Of a stretch of 64,000 bases of DNA, positions 1 to 12,700 are shown one piece after another. The stretch is from the NCBI GenBank assembly GCA_028751875.1, contig CM054159.1:10509826-10573825 (forward strand), written 5' to 3'. Below the pieces are notes generated by a model that saw only the letters and a list, made by a program, of their open reading frames with translations, did not search any database and had not been told where the DNA came from. A program made the translations under genes and the position numbers. This DNA is from Rapana venosa. Lineage: Eukaryota > Mollusca > Gastropoda > Neogastropoda > Muricidae. The number at the start of each line of letters is the position of its first letter. Within the stretch, counting starts at the first letter, position 1.

Positions 1-899
1 CGTCATTCCTGAAATATAGCACTCAAAAACGAAAACTTGTGATAGCAGAGCAGGACAAGATGCTCAATGTAAGCCATGTTCACACGGGGTGAAACCCTAC
101 ATGCATTAATTTGAAATGAACATGGGAGAATGGAGGGACTAACTAGGGCTTGTTGCGGACCAAGGAAAATGGGAAATTGATAGATAATATGCTGAAGAAC
201 TAGAGCTTTGAGGGCTTTGCAGAGAGCAGAGAGACATTCCCTTAAAACTTCCTTCTTCATCAACGATTCCCAGGGGTGGGAAGGAAGGGTACCAACAGGT
301 TCATGCTCATGTGGTAAACGCAGCCTGAAAACTTCAGCACAAAGTCTTAACAACTTGTACAGCTGAGCGAGAAGTCAGCCTGCCTATGTTGTTGATAAGC
401 TTCTGGAAAATTACCTCCCTTTCTCCCCTTCCCAATTTTGGATTCTCACGAATTTCTAGCAAGCTTATCCATCCTTCAGAATGAAAGATGCTATCTTTGC
501 AAAGTAAAACGCGCATAAAAATGGATGCGACGTAAATTTTCCAAGAATGCTGAATGTCCTCCATGAAGTGTAAGATCTTCACCTACGCCTTTCCAAGTAT
601 GTATGTACAACTCTTCATACAGCATCATCTCACACAAAAGGTTTAATCTGCTTCATTGTACAATATTGGTTCACAACAGTCACTGCAGGGGTTCTATCCT
701 TTCCAGGTAAAACGCTTTCCCCCACCGGAAAAAACAACAACCTACAAATTCCCCCCCCCCCCCCCAAGCGCCAGTAGTTCCGACTCTTCGTCACCACTCG
801 AATATAATGTTCCAAACGCGATGGAGAAACCTAGCCCCCAAAGCAGCTAGATGAGGCAAGCCTGAAGTGAGAAAGCGCCATATGTGCAGCAGTACTGAC
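1..899. other. No gene seen; presumed intron of TAX1BP1-like gene
   Basis: No coding exon, zinc-finger motif or complete repeat is recognised on either strand. It holds a poly-C tract near 751-766. Confidence 0.4.
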
Positions 900-978
900 C
901 TCTCGTCCACAAGTGGCACGGCCTGGCAGTCCTCAAACACTTCGTGCGAGCCTTCCTCTGCCGCTGCCTCCTCAGGGG
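900..978 (-). CDS. TAX1BP1: Candidate TAX1BP1-like exon 13
   Basis: After TTTCTGTGTGTCTAG the frame reads [18 protein letters not shown] and then QAVPLVDE up to a GTCAGT donor at 899. Phase 1 entry matches exon 12 and phase 2 exit is left for an exon beyond the window. The composition is acidic like the exons before it. The alternative is read-through to a stop at about 791, which would make a short C-terminus without zinc fingers. Confidence 0.45.
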
Positions 979-3900
979 CTAGACACACAGAAACACAAGT
1001 CAAGTCAAAAAAACACTTTAATCATCCCACGAAGGGTAATTACAATACTGACAGGCACATTGATACCTATAATTATCTCACAAGACACAAGAAAAATACA
1101 TTTCAGATTGTTATAAGCGTTCCAAGATAGCTTAAAAAAATTATCATACACATACACAAACCCAGGTGCGCGCACACACACGCACCGCATACACACAAAC
1201 ACACACCCACCAATGTAGGAATACAATGTCGTAAATACCATTGATTGGAAAAGAAATTAAAAGTTTTTTTTGGTGCGTGCACGCATGTGCGCATTCACAC
1301 ACATGCGCACACCCATACATACACACACCAATATTTGAACACAGTTTTATCACACATACACACACACGTGCACCCACGCACCATAATGACCATTATCTAG
1401 TAAAGACATAAACACACACAATTTAGAAATCATTCTTGTAAACCAAAAGCAAGATACAGGAGTACTTATTTTCATTACCACACACACATCAGCACACCCA
1501 CATTGCTTGGTTAGAGATACAGAGAGGGAGAATGGGGATGACGGGGGGGGGGGGGGTGATAGGGGGGGAGACAGGGATATGGGGAGAGAGACAGAGAGCT
1601 AGAGAGGGAGACACAGAGGGGGAGAGAGAGGGAAAGATGAGACAGAGAGAAGGAGGAGGAGACAGAGAGGAGGAGGAGAGAGAGTGAGAGAGGAGGAGGA
1701 GAGAGAGTGAGAGAGAGAGAGCGAGGAGGAGACAGAGAGGAGGAGGAGAGAGAGTGAGAGAGAGAGAGAGAGGAGGAGAGAGTGAGAGTGAGAGAGAGGG
1801 GGTGGGGGTGTGGAGGAAATTTAGTTTGATGCAGGACACAAAAGTGTGCACTTTTCATGTTAACCCTAGTGGCGCGGTTCCCGGAATATTCCGGGAAAGG
1901 CGGGTCTAGGCTGTGTGGCGGATCCCGGAATATTCCGGGATGACGTGGGTGGTCATAGTTGAAAGCTTACTTTCGCTTTCAAAGGTCAGCCAATGAATGT
2001 TAAGGCCGTTGTAGGCCCGCAGAAAGGGGTGAAGGTCGTTTGACACACACAAGCAACAAAGAATCTGATTGGTTAAGAGTGTATTTTAATTTTTTTTCGG
2101 ACCAGCCGAGATCGTCTTCAACAAAAATGGCGGCCAGTGTTTGCACTAGAATTTCTTCAAGCGTTTTTTCGAGCTTTTTTACAAAATTGACAGCAAGGAG
2201 GAGTTTTAGAGGCTGGATTTGGTTGAAATAAACAATGAGAGAGACGATGAGGTAAGGATTGTGGAATATTTTTGAAAAACTTGGTAAAAATCGATCGCGA
2301 TCGGACTGAATCGAGCGGTGCTAGTTTTGCTGGATGGACTTTTTCGCTACTCGGTGATTTCGACGTCACAGATTGTTTTACTTTATTTTGCGCAACGAGG
2401 CTTTGAAATAACTGATTGTTGAGTCAAATCGCTATGCTGCTGAGTACTTTGCATCACATGAAATCAAGCGATCTTTGTATTTTTGTCATAGAAAGCCACC
2501 ACTTCGCACATTCCGCCATGACGGTCGCAATGGCGTCGATCCTGTCGCTGAACTTTTCCGAGTATTTGGTGACCGATAAAGCGATACAAACTCCTTATTT
2601 TTTAAAACTAATGTCAAGAAATAGTGTTGACCTAATCTTGACATTTATGCACCGCAAGAACTTTGCTTATCGTGTTAAAATCGATCCGGGGCCCTGACAG
2701 TGGAACAGTGATCAGTAGTGCGAACATGATTTTTTTTTGGATTTTTTTTTTACATAATCATAAACACTACACACTATTATAAAATTATACTCATTTAAAA
2801 GCATATTATCTCTTCTTTCCAGTGATCTATAGCTTAACACATTTAATTCAGTTTTATATATCAATATCAAGGGTTGTTTGAGCCCACCATGCTCCAAAAC
2901 AATGCTAGCCAATGTTAATTCAGCCAATAGAAGTGAGGCTTGTTGCTGTTTATTTAGCGCTACTAGGGTTAATTAACCCCAATGCTTTTTAATTAAACAT
3001 AAGGCATCAGCCATATGGTGTATTTCAATGGATGACATGTTTAAACAAAATTCTTGTGTGTGTGTGTGTGCATGCACGTGCATGTGTGTGAGTGTGTAAT
3101 TGTATGACTTGTTAAAAACAATTCCGGAGTGTGTGTACGTGTTTTTGCATGACTTGTTAACCTTCTTAATCCCGACCCTGGATTAGCTGGGATTTACACA
3201 ACAGTAGTTTTCCCGTCCCCTCCCAGACACAAGTTATAGTACGTTGTCTTATAAAGCCACCTGCCGAGTTTTGTTCTTGTAAACATTCAAACACCGTCAA
3301 AATGAATTAAGGTTTACACCTATCTGATTTTGGGCCCAAAGTAATGAGAGAAAGCGAAATCTAGGGGCAATTTGTGTTCCGAGAATCCGAATGCAAGAGA
3401 GTTAAAATGAGTTCAGTGTGTGTGTGTGTGTGTTAAATAACTTGTTAAAACAATTCTGAAGTGTGCGTGTGTCTGTGTGTTTTAGTGTGTGTGTGTGAGT
3501 GTTAGTGTGTGTGTGCATGTGTGCGTGTGTGTATGGGTGTGGGTGCTTCAAAAGTCATTGTAAAAATCCCCAAATCCTTGATTCACCAGAAGCTGCAACC
3601 AAGATTCAAACAAACAACTTCATGGACTCTCAGCATGGAAAGTTAGATGCTTTTGTCCACTCAGTTACAGAATAGTCACACACACAGAAGAAGAAAAGAA
3701 ATAAAAGAACTACCCAAAAAAGAAAACAAAAAAAATGATTATACAAAAAGAAAAAAAACCAAAGAAGAAACAGGAAGATGCAGAACAAGAAGAAAACGAA
3801 AGTCCTTCACATACACCTTACATGATGGCTTGTTGGATAAAATTTTTTTTTTTTTTTAAAAGCCAATACATTCTTTATTCAATGTGAAAAAAAAATCCCC

Positions 3901-5716
3901 CCCCTAGTTAGCCGCATTCCTACTTTTTGGGGATCGATCTGGAAACAAATTTTTTTTTAAAGTCTGACTATTTATTTATTTATTCTCTTATATCGAGGAT
4001 AATGGAATAAGCACTCATGTGCTTTTTTTTTTTTTACATCCAGCCCCCCCGTGTGTATGCGGTTTTGTTAACTTTTGTCATCTTGTTCCCACCGGCACAC
4101 AATGGCCTACTGTGTTGATGACTGTGTGACTTACAGGTGGTGGCAGAAGAGGCCACAACTTCTGGCTCCAGAGGTGGAGGAAGCTGGTCTTCCTTCCCTG
4201 CAGCCTGGGCCATCAAGGGGTCGGCTGAGGTGCAGGCTTCCTCCAGCGTGGAGACTCTGCTGGCTTTGGTGTCCTCCTTGTCATCATCAGCAGCCCTGTG
4301 GTGCGTGGAATGAACGGTGAGAATGGAGAGGCTTTTTCCGCTGCAGTGTTCTTTCATAGTGTGGAAGAGTGTGTGTGTGTGTGTGTGTGTGTGCACGTGT
4401 GTTTGTGTGTGTGTGTGTGTTGTGTGTTTGTGTGTGTTTGTGTGCGTGTGTGTGTGTGTAGTATGTGTGTGCGAGCGTGCGTGTGTGTGTTATTTTATGT
4501 CCTTTTTAAAATTTCTTTTATTTCAAGGTTAACGGAATAACTTACTTATTTCTTTTATGTTATTATTTTATCGAGATATGAATAACCTCATGTGCTTTTT
4601 TAATCAGCCGTACATGCGTTTGTAAATTTCACTGTTCACGGTCACACAACGCTACTGTGGCTTAAAAAATTTTTTTACATCCAGACCCTGTGTGTATACA
4701 GTTTTGTAAATTTTGACGTCCTCCGTTCCCACCAGCACACATAATGGCCTACTCTTCCACAAAGGCAGAATGGGCTTTAAATGTGTGTATGCAAGATGTT
4801 CTGCGAGTCAGCAGATCATGAGCACAATGCGCATGACTCTAAACCACCAGGCTATCTCGCCCCCCAACCCCACCCCGCTACCCTCAAGCTTCTGTAAGTG
4901 GCATATGTTGATACTGCACTCTTCAAGTACTGGCCTATTGCACTTTATTGACATGAGAAGTGATATGACAAGTTTAATTAATACACACCAGTGGAACAAG
5001 AAGAAAAGGAACCTTTTTTTCCATCAAGCAATTTCTGTGAAAGAAAATTTTTTTTAAATTTTTTTTTTTAAAAAGCTCAACTGTAAGCCAAGTTAACCAG
5101 TAATAATAAGCAAACGAGTTAATGATAATAATGATCATGATCATGATAAAATAATAAAATGAGAACAAACCCCACTTACTCATCAACGGCTTCTTCTCTG
5201 GTAGCGTAAGGATTACCATATATCAGCTCTGTGGACTCGGCAGTTTCTGCTGCTTCTGCTTCTTCTTCTGCTGCTGCTTCTTCTTTTGCCTCTTCTTCTT
5301 CTGCTGCTGCTTCTTCTTCTGCCTCTTCATTTTCTGCCTCTTCTTCCTCCTCCTCTTCTGCTTCTTCCTCTTCCTCCTCCTCTTCTTCTTCCTCCTCCTC
5401 TTCATCTTCGTCGTCGTCTTCCTCGTCCTCTTGTTCCTCGTCACTGTATTCCTCAGCAGCATCTTCATCCTTTTTAGTACAGAGGCGAGACACCAGGTTT
5501 TGATTAAAAAATGTTTTCTTTCTTTTTAAAAAAATATAAAACAAAGTATATGGGATACAATCATCACGTCTCTTCATGTGTGTGTGTTTTATTTTATTGT
5601 TTAAATATATTTTATTTATTCTTTTATATTGAGGATAATGGAATAAGCACTCATGTGCTTTTTTTACATTCAGTCCCTGTGTGTATGTGGTTTTGTAAAA
5701 TTTTGTCATCTGTTTC

Positions 5717-5766
<50 letters not shown>

Positions 5767-8700
5767 TGTGAGAGAGAGAGCAGAGGCAGAGAGAGAGAAA
5801 GACTGTTTGTGTGTATGTGTTATGTGCATGTGCAGTTAGGCATAAATGCATTCATGTGCACAGGTGGATGATTTGTGCAGTCAAGTACACGTCTTCATCA
5901 ACTACATTTCCTTTTTCAACATTTAACAAATCTTGAAAAAAAATTTTATATAAAGGAAATAAATTGACAAAAAAGACAAAAAAGAAAGATAAGCATCAAC
6001 CTTTTAAACATACATGCTAACAAGAAGTTGCACCTTCATTTACAAGAAAGGATGCCCCCCAACTTTTGTTTTCTATCACGACAGCAAAAAAACAAACAAA
6101 CAAGAAAACAACAAAAAATAAAAGCATGCAGGTCAAAACTGAGTAGGGATAATGGATGTACATTTTCAGAGACTGAATCAACAACAACAACAACAACACC
6201 TTGAAAGTGAAGGAGTCACACTTCATTACAAAACAGACGCACCCACTTTTCAACCCCACCCACAAAAACAACAACAAACACAAAAACAACAAACAAAACA
6301 TGCATCAACCTTAACACATCATCACACAAACATGAACCCACAACAACAACACAACAACACAAACTAAATCTTCACACACACACACAATACACACACCCCA
6401 CATACAACCCCACCCCCACAACACACAACAAACAACACATACAAAACACACCAAACACACAAACACACCACACCTACATACATCCACCACATAACAAACA
6501 CCACCACACAACCACCCCCTTCCCACAACACAACACAACACACATCACCCACCCCACACACACACCCACACACAAACATACAACACAACACCCCACAACA
6601 ACACCACACACACACAACACCACCACAACCCCCCAACACACCACCCCCCTCCACAACACCCACAACACACACCCAAACAACACAACAAACAACCCCCCAC
6701 ACCCCCCCTCCACACACACCCACACACACACCCACTACCCCCACACCACCAACCAACCCACATACAACCCCCACCCCCACAACACACAAACACCACACCA
6801 CATACAAACAACACCCACAACACACCACACACCACCCATACATCCACGCACAACCCCTACCCCCACAACACACACACCACCACCACCCACAACCCCAACC
6901 CCCCCCCCCCACAAAGAAAAGGCACCCCCCACTCCTTACCTCCCCCTCTTCCTCCTCCTCCTCCTCCTCATGGGCTGCCTCCAGGTCGATCTTGCACTGC
7001 CGGACCTCCTCCTGCAGCTCCTCCACCTCCACCTTGAGGAGGGAGTTGTCTTCTTCCAGGGAGGCCACCTCCTTCTTCAGATCGGCCACCAGCCCTTGCA
7101 GCGACTCCTCCTCCTTCTTCACCACCCTGTACAGCCTCTTGTACTTCTTGGCCCGGTCCTCCGCCGCCTTCACCTTCTCTGCTGGGGTGGCGGCGGCGGC
7201 AGCAGCGGCGCTAGCACCCTCCACAGGCTCCGACGGCTTGGCCGCTTCCCGAGCTGAAAAAAAAAAAAAAAAAAAAAAAGATAACAGAATTTTGACGTTG
7301 TTTTTCCTTCTTCAAGGTGACGGGATAGCTCAGTGGTCGGAGCACTCGCTTTCTCCCCCCCCCCCCCAGCCAAGTTAAGCAGCGTCGAGTCGAGCGTGGT
7401 TACCTAGTTGGATGGGTGACCGTTTGTTTGCGCGCCTTGGCTTCAGTACAGTTCCCCCAGCTGTAAATGGGTACTACCTGCCCTCTTTTAGGGTCAGGGA
7501 AGGTAAAGCAGCGAGGGAGAGGAGATGGGCGCCACCCTCAATATGCTGTCCCTAGAGAAGTGAGGTCTCTTGACGCCTCCTCGCTCCCCTACGACCTTAT
7601 AGGTTATGGGACTCCTTTACCTTTTTTTACCTTCCTTCTTCAAACGCTCAAGAGAGCAAAAACTTGTTGTTGTCTTGTCATATGAAGCAAAAATGTGTTG
7701 TGCTGCCTGCCGTTTAAGTCCCCCCGACGAGTCAGGGGCCCAGCACAAGAGAAGAATTTGTTATCTTTTTTAAGTCTTTCTAGGGAGGAAAGAAGGCAGG
7801 AGGAGATTGTGGACCAAGAAGACAGAAAACAAGACAAAGAAGGAGGGTGAGACAGGAAGAAAAGGAACACAAGGCAGAAACAAAGAGAGGGATAGAAAAG
7901 AGGAAATTTGCCAGCCAAGATTTTCCAGAAGATGGGGATGCTATTTATTCTGACAGCCCCCCCCCCACCATCCCAAATTTTTTAATTTTGCCTTCTACTG
8001 AAATACACAACAAAGTAACGATCTTTTAGACACACATCTACCTCCCCCAGTTTTGGCAACTTTTAACAAACAAACAAACAAGCAGGCAAGCAAAGAAGCC
8101 AGACACAACCAAGCTAGTGCAGGTACACACAGCCTAAGTAAGTTAAGCTAGCACCCACTTTTCAGCTGCTCCACCTCCAGAGCTTGGCGGGTGAACTCCA
8201 CTTTGCACATCTCCACGCGCTGCCTCAGCTCGGCCACCTCCTTGTTGCGGTCCTCTATCATAGCAGCCATCTCCTGCCTTGTGCTGTTCTGTCTGCACAC
8301 TTCCTCCTCCAAACGCCTCAAGTCCTGTGGGGACAAAGTTAGCAGCAGCCAAGTCAAAACGACAGCCCAGCCCAGCCCAGTGTAATCTATACCATTCATT
8401 GTCATATCAACTTGATGTACATACATACTAATTGTTCCAGACTTAAGAAATAAAACTATAGAAGGCCACGTTTTGCAAATTTCAAAATTTGGAAATGTAC
8501 TTCAAAACTAGCTTTTATCTTCAGGTTGGCAGCTTTGGTGCAATGACTAGCATAATAGACCATTAATTAACTCTTTCCTCATTAACCGAGGACAAAAAAC
8601 AGTCACATATGGAAAATCTCACCACTGGTGAACCTTGGAGCTCAACATAAGGTACTGGCAGGCTGTGTTAGAAGAACACCACCAGAGCACAGTAAGGGCT

Positions 8701-9662
8701 AAGAGACCCACAGACTGATGGGGACAGATACAAATCTAGCTACAGACCAAACTCCATTCAGAAAACAAAACCAAACAAAAGTAAACTGCCATCTCACCTT
8801 GGTGTTACATTCCCGCTCATTTCTCAGGGCCTTGAGCTCGTCATACATGACAGTCCGTTGCGACGCCAAGTCTTGCTTGATAAGCTCGGCCATTAGGTGT
8901 GACTCGCTTGTCCTGAACAAATCTTTGGACAGATCCTCGCATTTCTGGCTCATCTCTTCATGCAAGAGTTGTGTCCTGGCCAGCTCCTCCTCTTTGGCCT
9001 GAAGGGCTTCCTCCTGCTTCTTCAGCATGTCCCTCAACTCTCCAACTTCCATGTCCTTCAGATTGAGCGTAGTCTTCAGCTCTTCTTCAAAAGAGCGCAG
9101 CTGGATCTGCATCGCTTTTTTCTCATCGACAACCGTCGCCAGCTGGGCCGAGATCACCCCCAGGCGTTTTCTGGCGTCCTCATAACGGTTCTTCAGTTCT
9201 GTGTTTTCCTCCTCATAGCATTTCAAGTGTTCGTTTTGAGTTTGAGTGCTCTTCAGCGTCTGGTTGAGGGTCTCCTCTGTGCGCTGCAGCTTTTCCTTCA
9301 TCTTGCCCAGTTCAGCGACTGCTGCATCGTGCAGTTTGCACAACCGATCCGCTCTCTCCTTCAGGTTGCGATTTTCTGCCTCCTGGGTCTGGGGTGAAGA
9401 AACGATCATTGTTAGTTATAGAGATTAAGTTGTTAGAGAATGTGTATGAAGATTAAGGTTTAAGAGAATGTGCATGAAAAGGGAAGCAGTTTTTGTTGTT
9501 AGGGGTTTTTAGGGGGATGGGGAGGGGAAAACTGTTTGAAAAACATTTGGGTGTCTTCTACTCCCCCCCCCCCTTTTAAAAAAAACCAAAACAATGTCAA
9601 GATATAGAACTTTAAAAGGAAAAACAAGTCAAACACAAGCAAGATGGTCAAGTGTGTGTAAG

Positions 9663-9708
<46 letters not shown>

Positions 9709-12700
9709 ATGGTCAAGTGTGTGTAAAGAGAGAGAGAGAGAGAGAGACAGAGAGAGAGAGAGAAAGAGAGAGACAGAGAGAGAGAGAGAAAGTCAGAGAG
9801 AGACAGACTGAGACAGGGTGAGCGAGTCAGTTAAGATTTTTCTGAAGTATAGGATACAAAATGTGGCTAGATTAAAAATTTTTTTTTTTTTTTACTTTGA
9901 TGACAACTAAGTTTGAGACACAAATCTATCACTTCCGATGCATATTTTGATTTCTACTCATAGAACTGGGAAAATTATCACAGACCTCAAGTTTGACAAT
10001 GGCTAATAACTTGATATGTGAACTGGTTGCTATTTGAGACTTAGAACTTAGTTGCAGCTAAAACTGTAAAGTTAACATGTAAACAAAATGGCGATCATCG
10101 GAATGCTTCACATGTCCATCCATCATTTAAATAAAGTTTTTTTTAAAAACAGTTGGTATAAAATAGTTTTTCTGTCTTTGTTTCTGAATTGTTTTAGCTG
10201 TTATTTTATCAAAATCCATGCACGCAATCCAAAGTTATTGCAACACTTAACTGTGACACACATAAACCAATCAGTAACTTTGTGTGGTTTATGCATTATA
10301 ATTCTAAAAGAAAACAAAAAGATCAACACAAGGTGGAAACTAGCTGTTTCTTTCTTCATTTCTGCATCTTGCCGTTTTCATTTATCATTAAACCATTGTG
10401 GAGTTATTGCATGTTAAATACACAGACCCACTCAGAGGCCATCCACCTCCAGTTTCCCTACCCAGCAGGAAGTGAACACATGATGATTTTGCAGTGCCCA
10501 GCACAGGGTTAAGTAACTCACTCCCTACTGGCCGATTTTTACACTGTATACTGGCTGTTTGTGTTGATTAGTAAAGAGAAAAAAAAATCATAACTAAAAA
10601 GATACTCAACACAAGTACATTCTTAGGGTTTATTGCCGACATGTAGGCTGAAGGTCAAAAGTCGAAAGTCAGCTGCCAGATTTTCATACAAAAGTTGACG
10701 TCATTGAGCTAAAAGAACAAAATTCGGAGGTCAAATCCTGCAGTTGCAGTGGTTCATAGGCAAGTGTTGCGCATGAGACCACTGTGGTCGTTTGTGGATC
10801 ATAGGGAGCGAGTTAAAGGACTAAATACACTGCACTACATTTAAACCAGACTTTGAAGGGGGGGGGGGGGAGCCTGTGGCACTTACCATGAATGTGGAGT
10901 TCAACTTGGCCTGTGTCAATTCATAGGCCTCCAAGTCACAGCTCAGTTTGGCCTTCATGGTGTCACAAGCCAGGAGCTTGTCGTTGGCATTTTGCAGCTC
11001 ATGGAGCAGGTCATTGTGCTTTGTCTGCCAACACAAACACACACACACACACACCATCACTTTATTTCACTCACCAGTGCATGATTTTTATTTATATATC
11101 TTTAAAAAAAAAAAAAATTATTTTGAGAATAATGGAACAAGCACCCATGTGCTGTTTTGGGGTTCTTTTTAACCTCCAGTCCTTGTGTGTACACAGTTTT
11201 GTAAAGCTTGTCACCTGTTCCCACTGGCACACAATGGACTACTCTCTCAGAAAGTGAAACAGGTTCTAAAGTGTGCGCAAGATAATCTGCATGCATTCGC
11301 ACACAGGGCCTCAGGTACTTTTTATATAGTCTCATCCAAAGGACTTTTGGAGGTGAGTGGACTTGTCTGATTTTAACTCCTGGGGAAACATCCCCTTGAA
11401 CAGGATTTGAACGCAGGTCAGCAGATTTGAGATCTCAAGAAACTCTCTAACCACCAGGCTATCACCTCCCCATCCCCCACAGGTCAAGAGTGCCTTAACT
11501 ATCTTTCAGCAGCCTGCCTCATCCACCTACAGGGGCCAGCCACTACAGGGAAGATAGAATAGAAAATGCATAATAATAATGTATGGAATTTATATAGCGC
11601 GGAATCTTGTAAAGCAACAAATCAAAGTGCTCAGATGATTTTTTTTAATTTTTTTTTTTTTTTGCATGTGTATGCGGTTTTTTTAATTTTGTCATCTGTT
11701 CCCACCAGCACACAATGGAACAGGATTAAACGTGTGCGCAAGATGTTCTGCATGCGTTCGCACACAGGGCCTCGGTTTATAGTCTCATCCGAAGTACACA
11801 ATACATGATAGAGTGTGGAGGAAATTATCACTGAAATTAGCCTTGGGATATCCGAGTGAGTGTTATATATATTATTTTTAATGCTCCATCATGTACTTGG
11901 GTGACCCCCAGCAGCTTTGAAATAAAGAAACGGGACTTTTCTTACTCTAAGCATGGCTGGAACTTCACGCGTCCGAAGAAAAAAAATTAAGTCATGCGAA
12001 TGGGTGGTACAATTCTATCACCCACCGAAGCGCTTGAAGTTATATTACATCTAGTCTGAATTTGCGTGTTCTTATGGCTTTTCGTGTGCACTACAAGAAA
12101 ACAATACCGTTGAGTGATCAGTGCAAGCAGCGATTTTGTTGTAAAAGACGACCGACATAAGTCAAACTTTTACTATCTTACTACTGTTATGTCCATATTC
12201 AGGAAGCCACAGTCCTTTCCAACCACAGAACAGTCTCATCTGGTCCAGCAGTTATTCTCAACAACAGCAGAGTTGCAAGCAGTTCCCTTTTCTGTAAAAA
12301 GAGTGACTAAAACAGAAAGTACAGCTTCCATGCTTACCTCAGCTTCTTCTTTCTGCTGCATAACGTGGGCCAACTGAGTGTTCAACTTAGTCAGCATCTT
12401 CCCATCTCGACACGTTTTCTTTTTCAGCTCCTCACACTCTTCGACGTAAGTGGCACTCTCGTTGAAGGCCATTTCCAGAGACTTGTTCAGCTTCTCAATG
12501 GTCTTGGAGCTTTGTGTCACAAGGGTCTGGCTGTCCATCACCTGCACCTGTTGACAAAATGACTTCCCCTTTCAGCTTTGCCAAGATGCCTCACGGAATA
12601 CAAACATTATAATATAAACACACACACACACACACATATACTATTACACTACGCTACACTATACTATGGCTAACAAGGTTAACACTAACCAGATGCTTGA

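Noticed and set aside
1489..1858. Minus-strand Ser/Leu/Pro-rich frames
   Set aside because: Produced by the GA/CT low-complexity tract.
2416..2697. Intact small gene
   Set aside because: It is a frame-shifted scrap of a piggyBac-like transposase shared by both 1113-bp copies.
5231..5503. Plus-strand serine-rich frame
   Set aside because: Antisense of the glutamate-rich exon 11.
6364..7224. Long minus-strand open frame rich in G, V, C and W
   Set aside because: Only 6940-7224 is a real exon; the rest reads through the donor at 6939 into the A/C-only intron tract, which lacks stops by composition.
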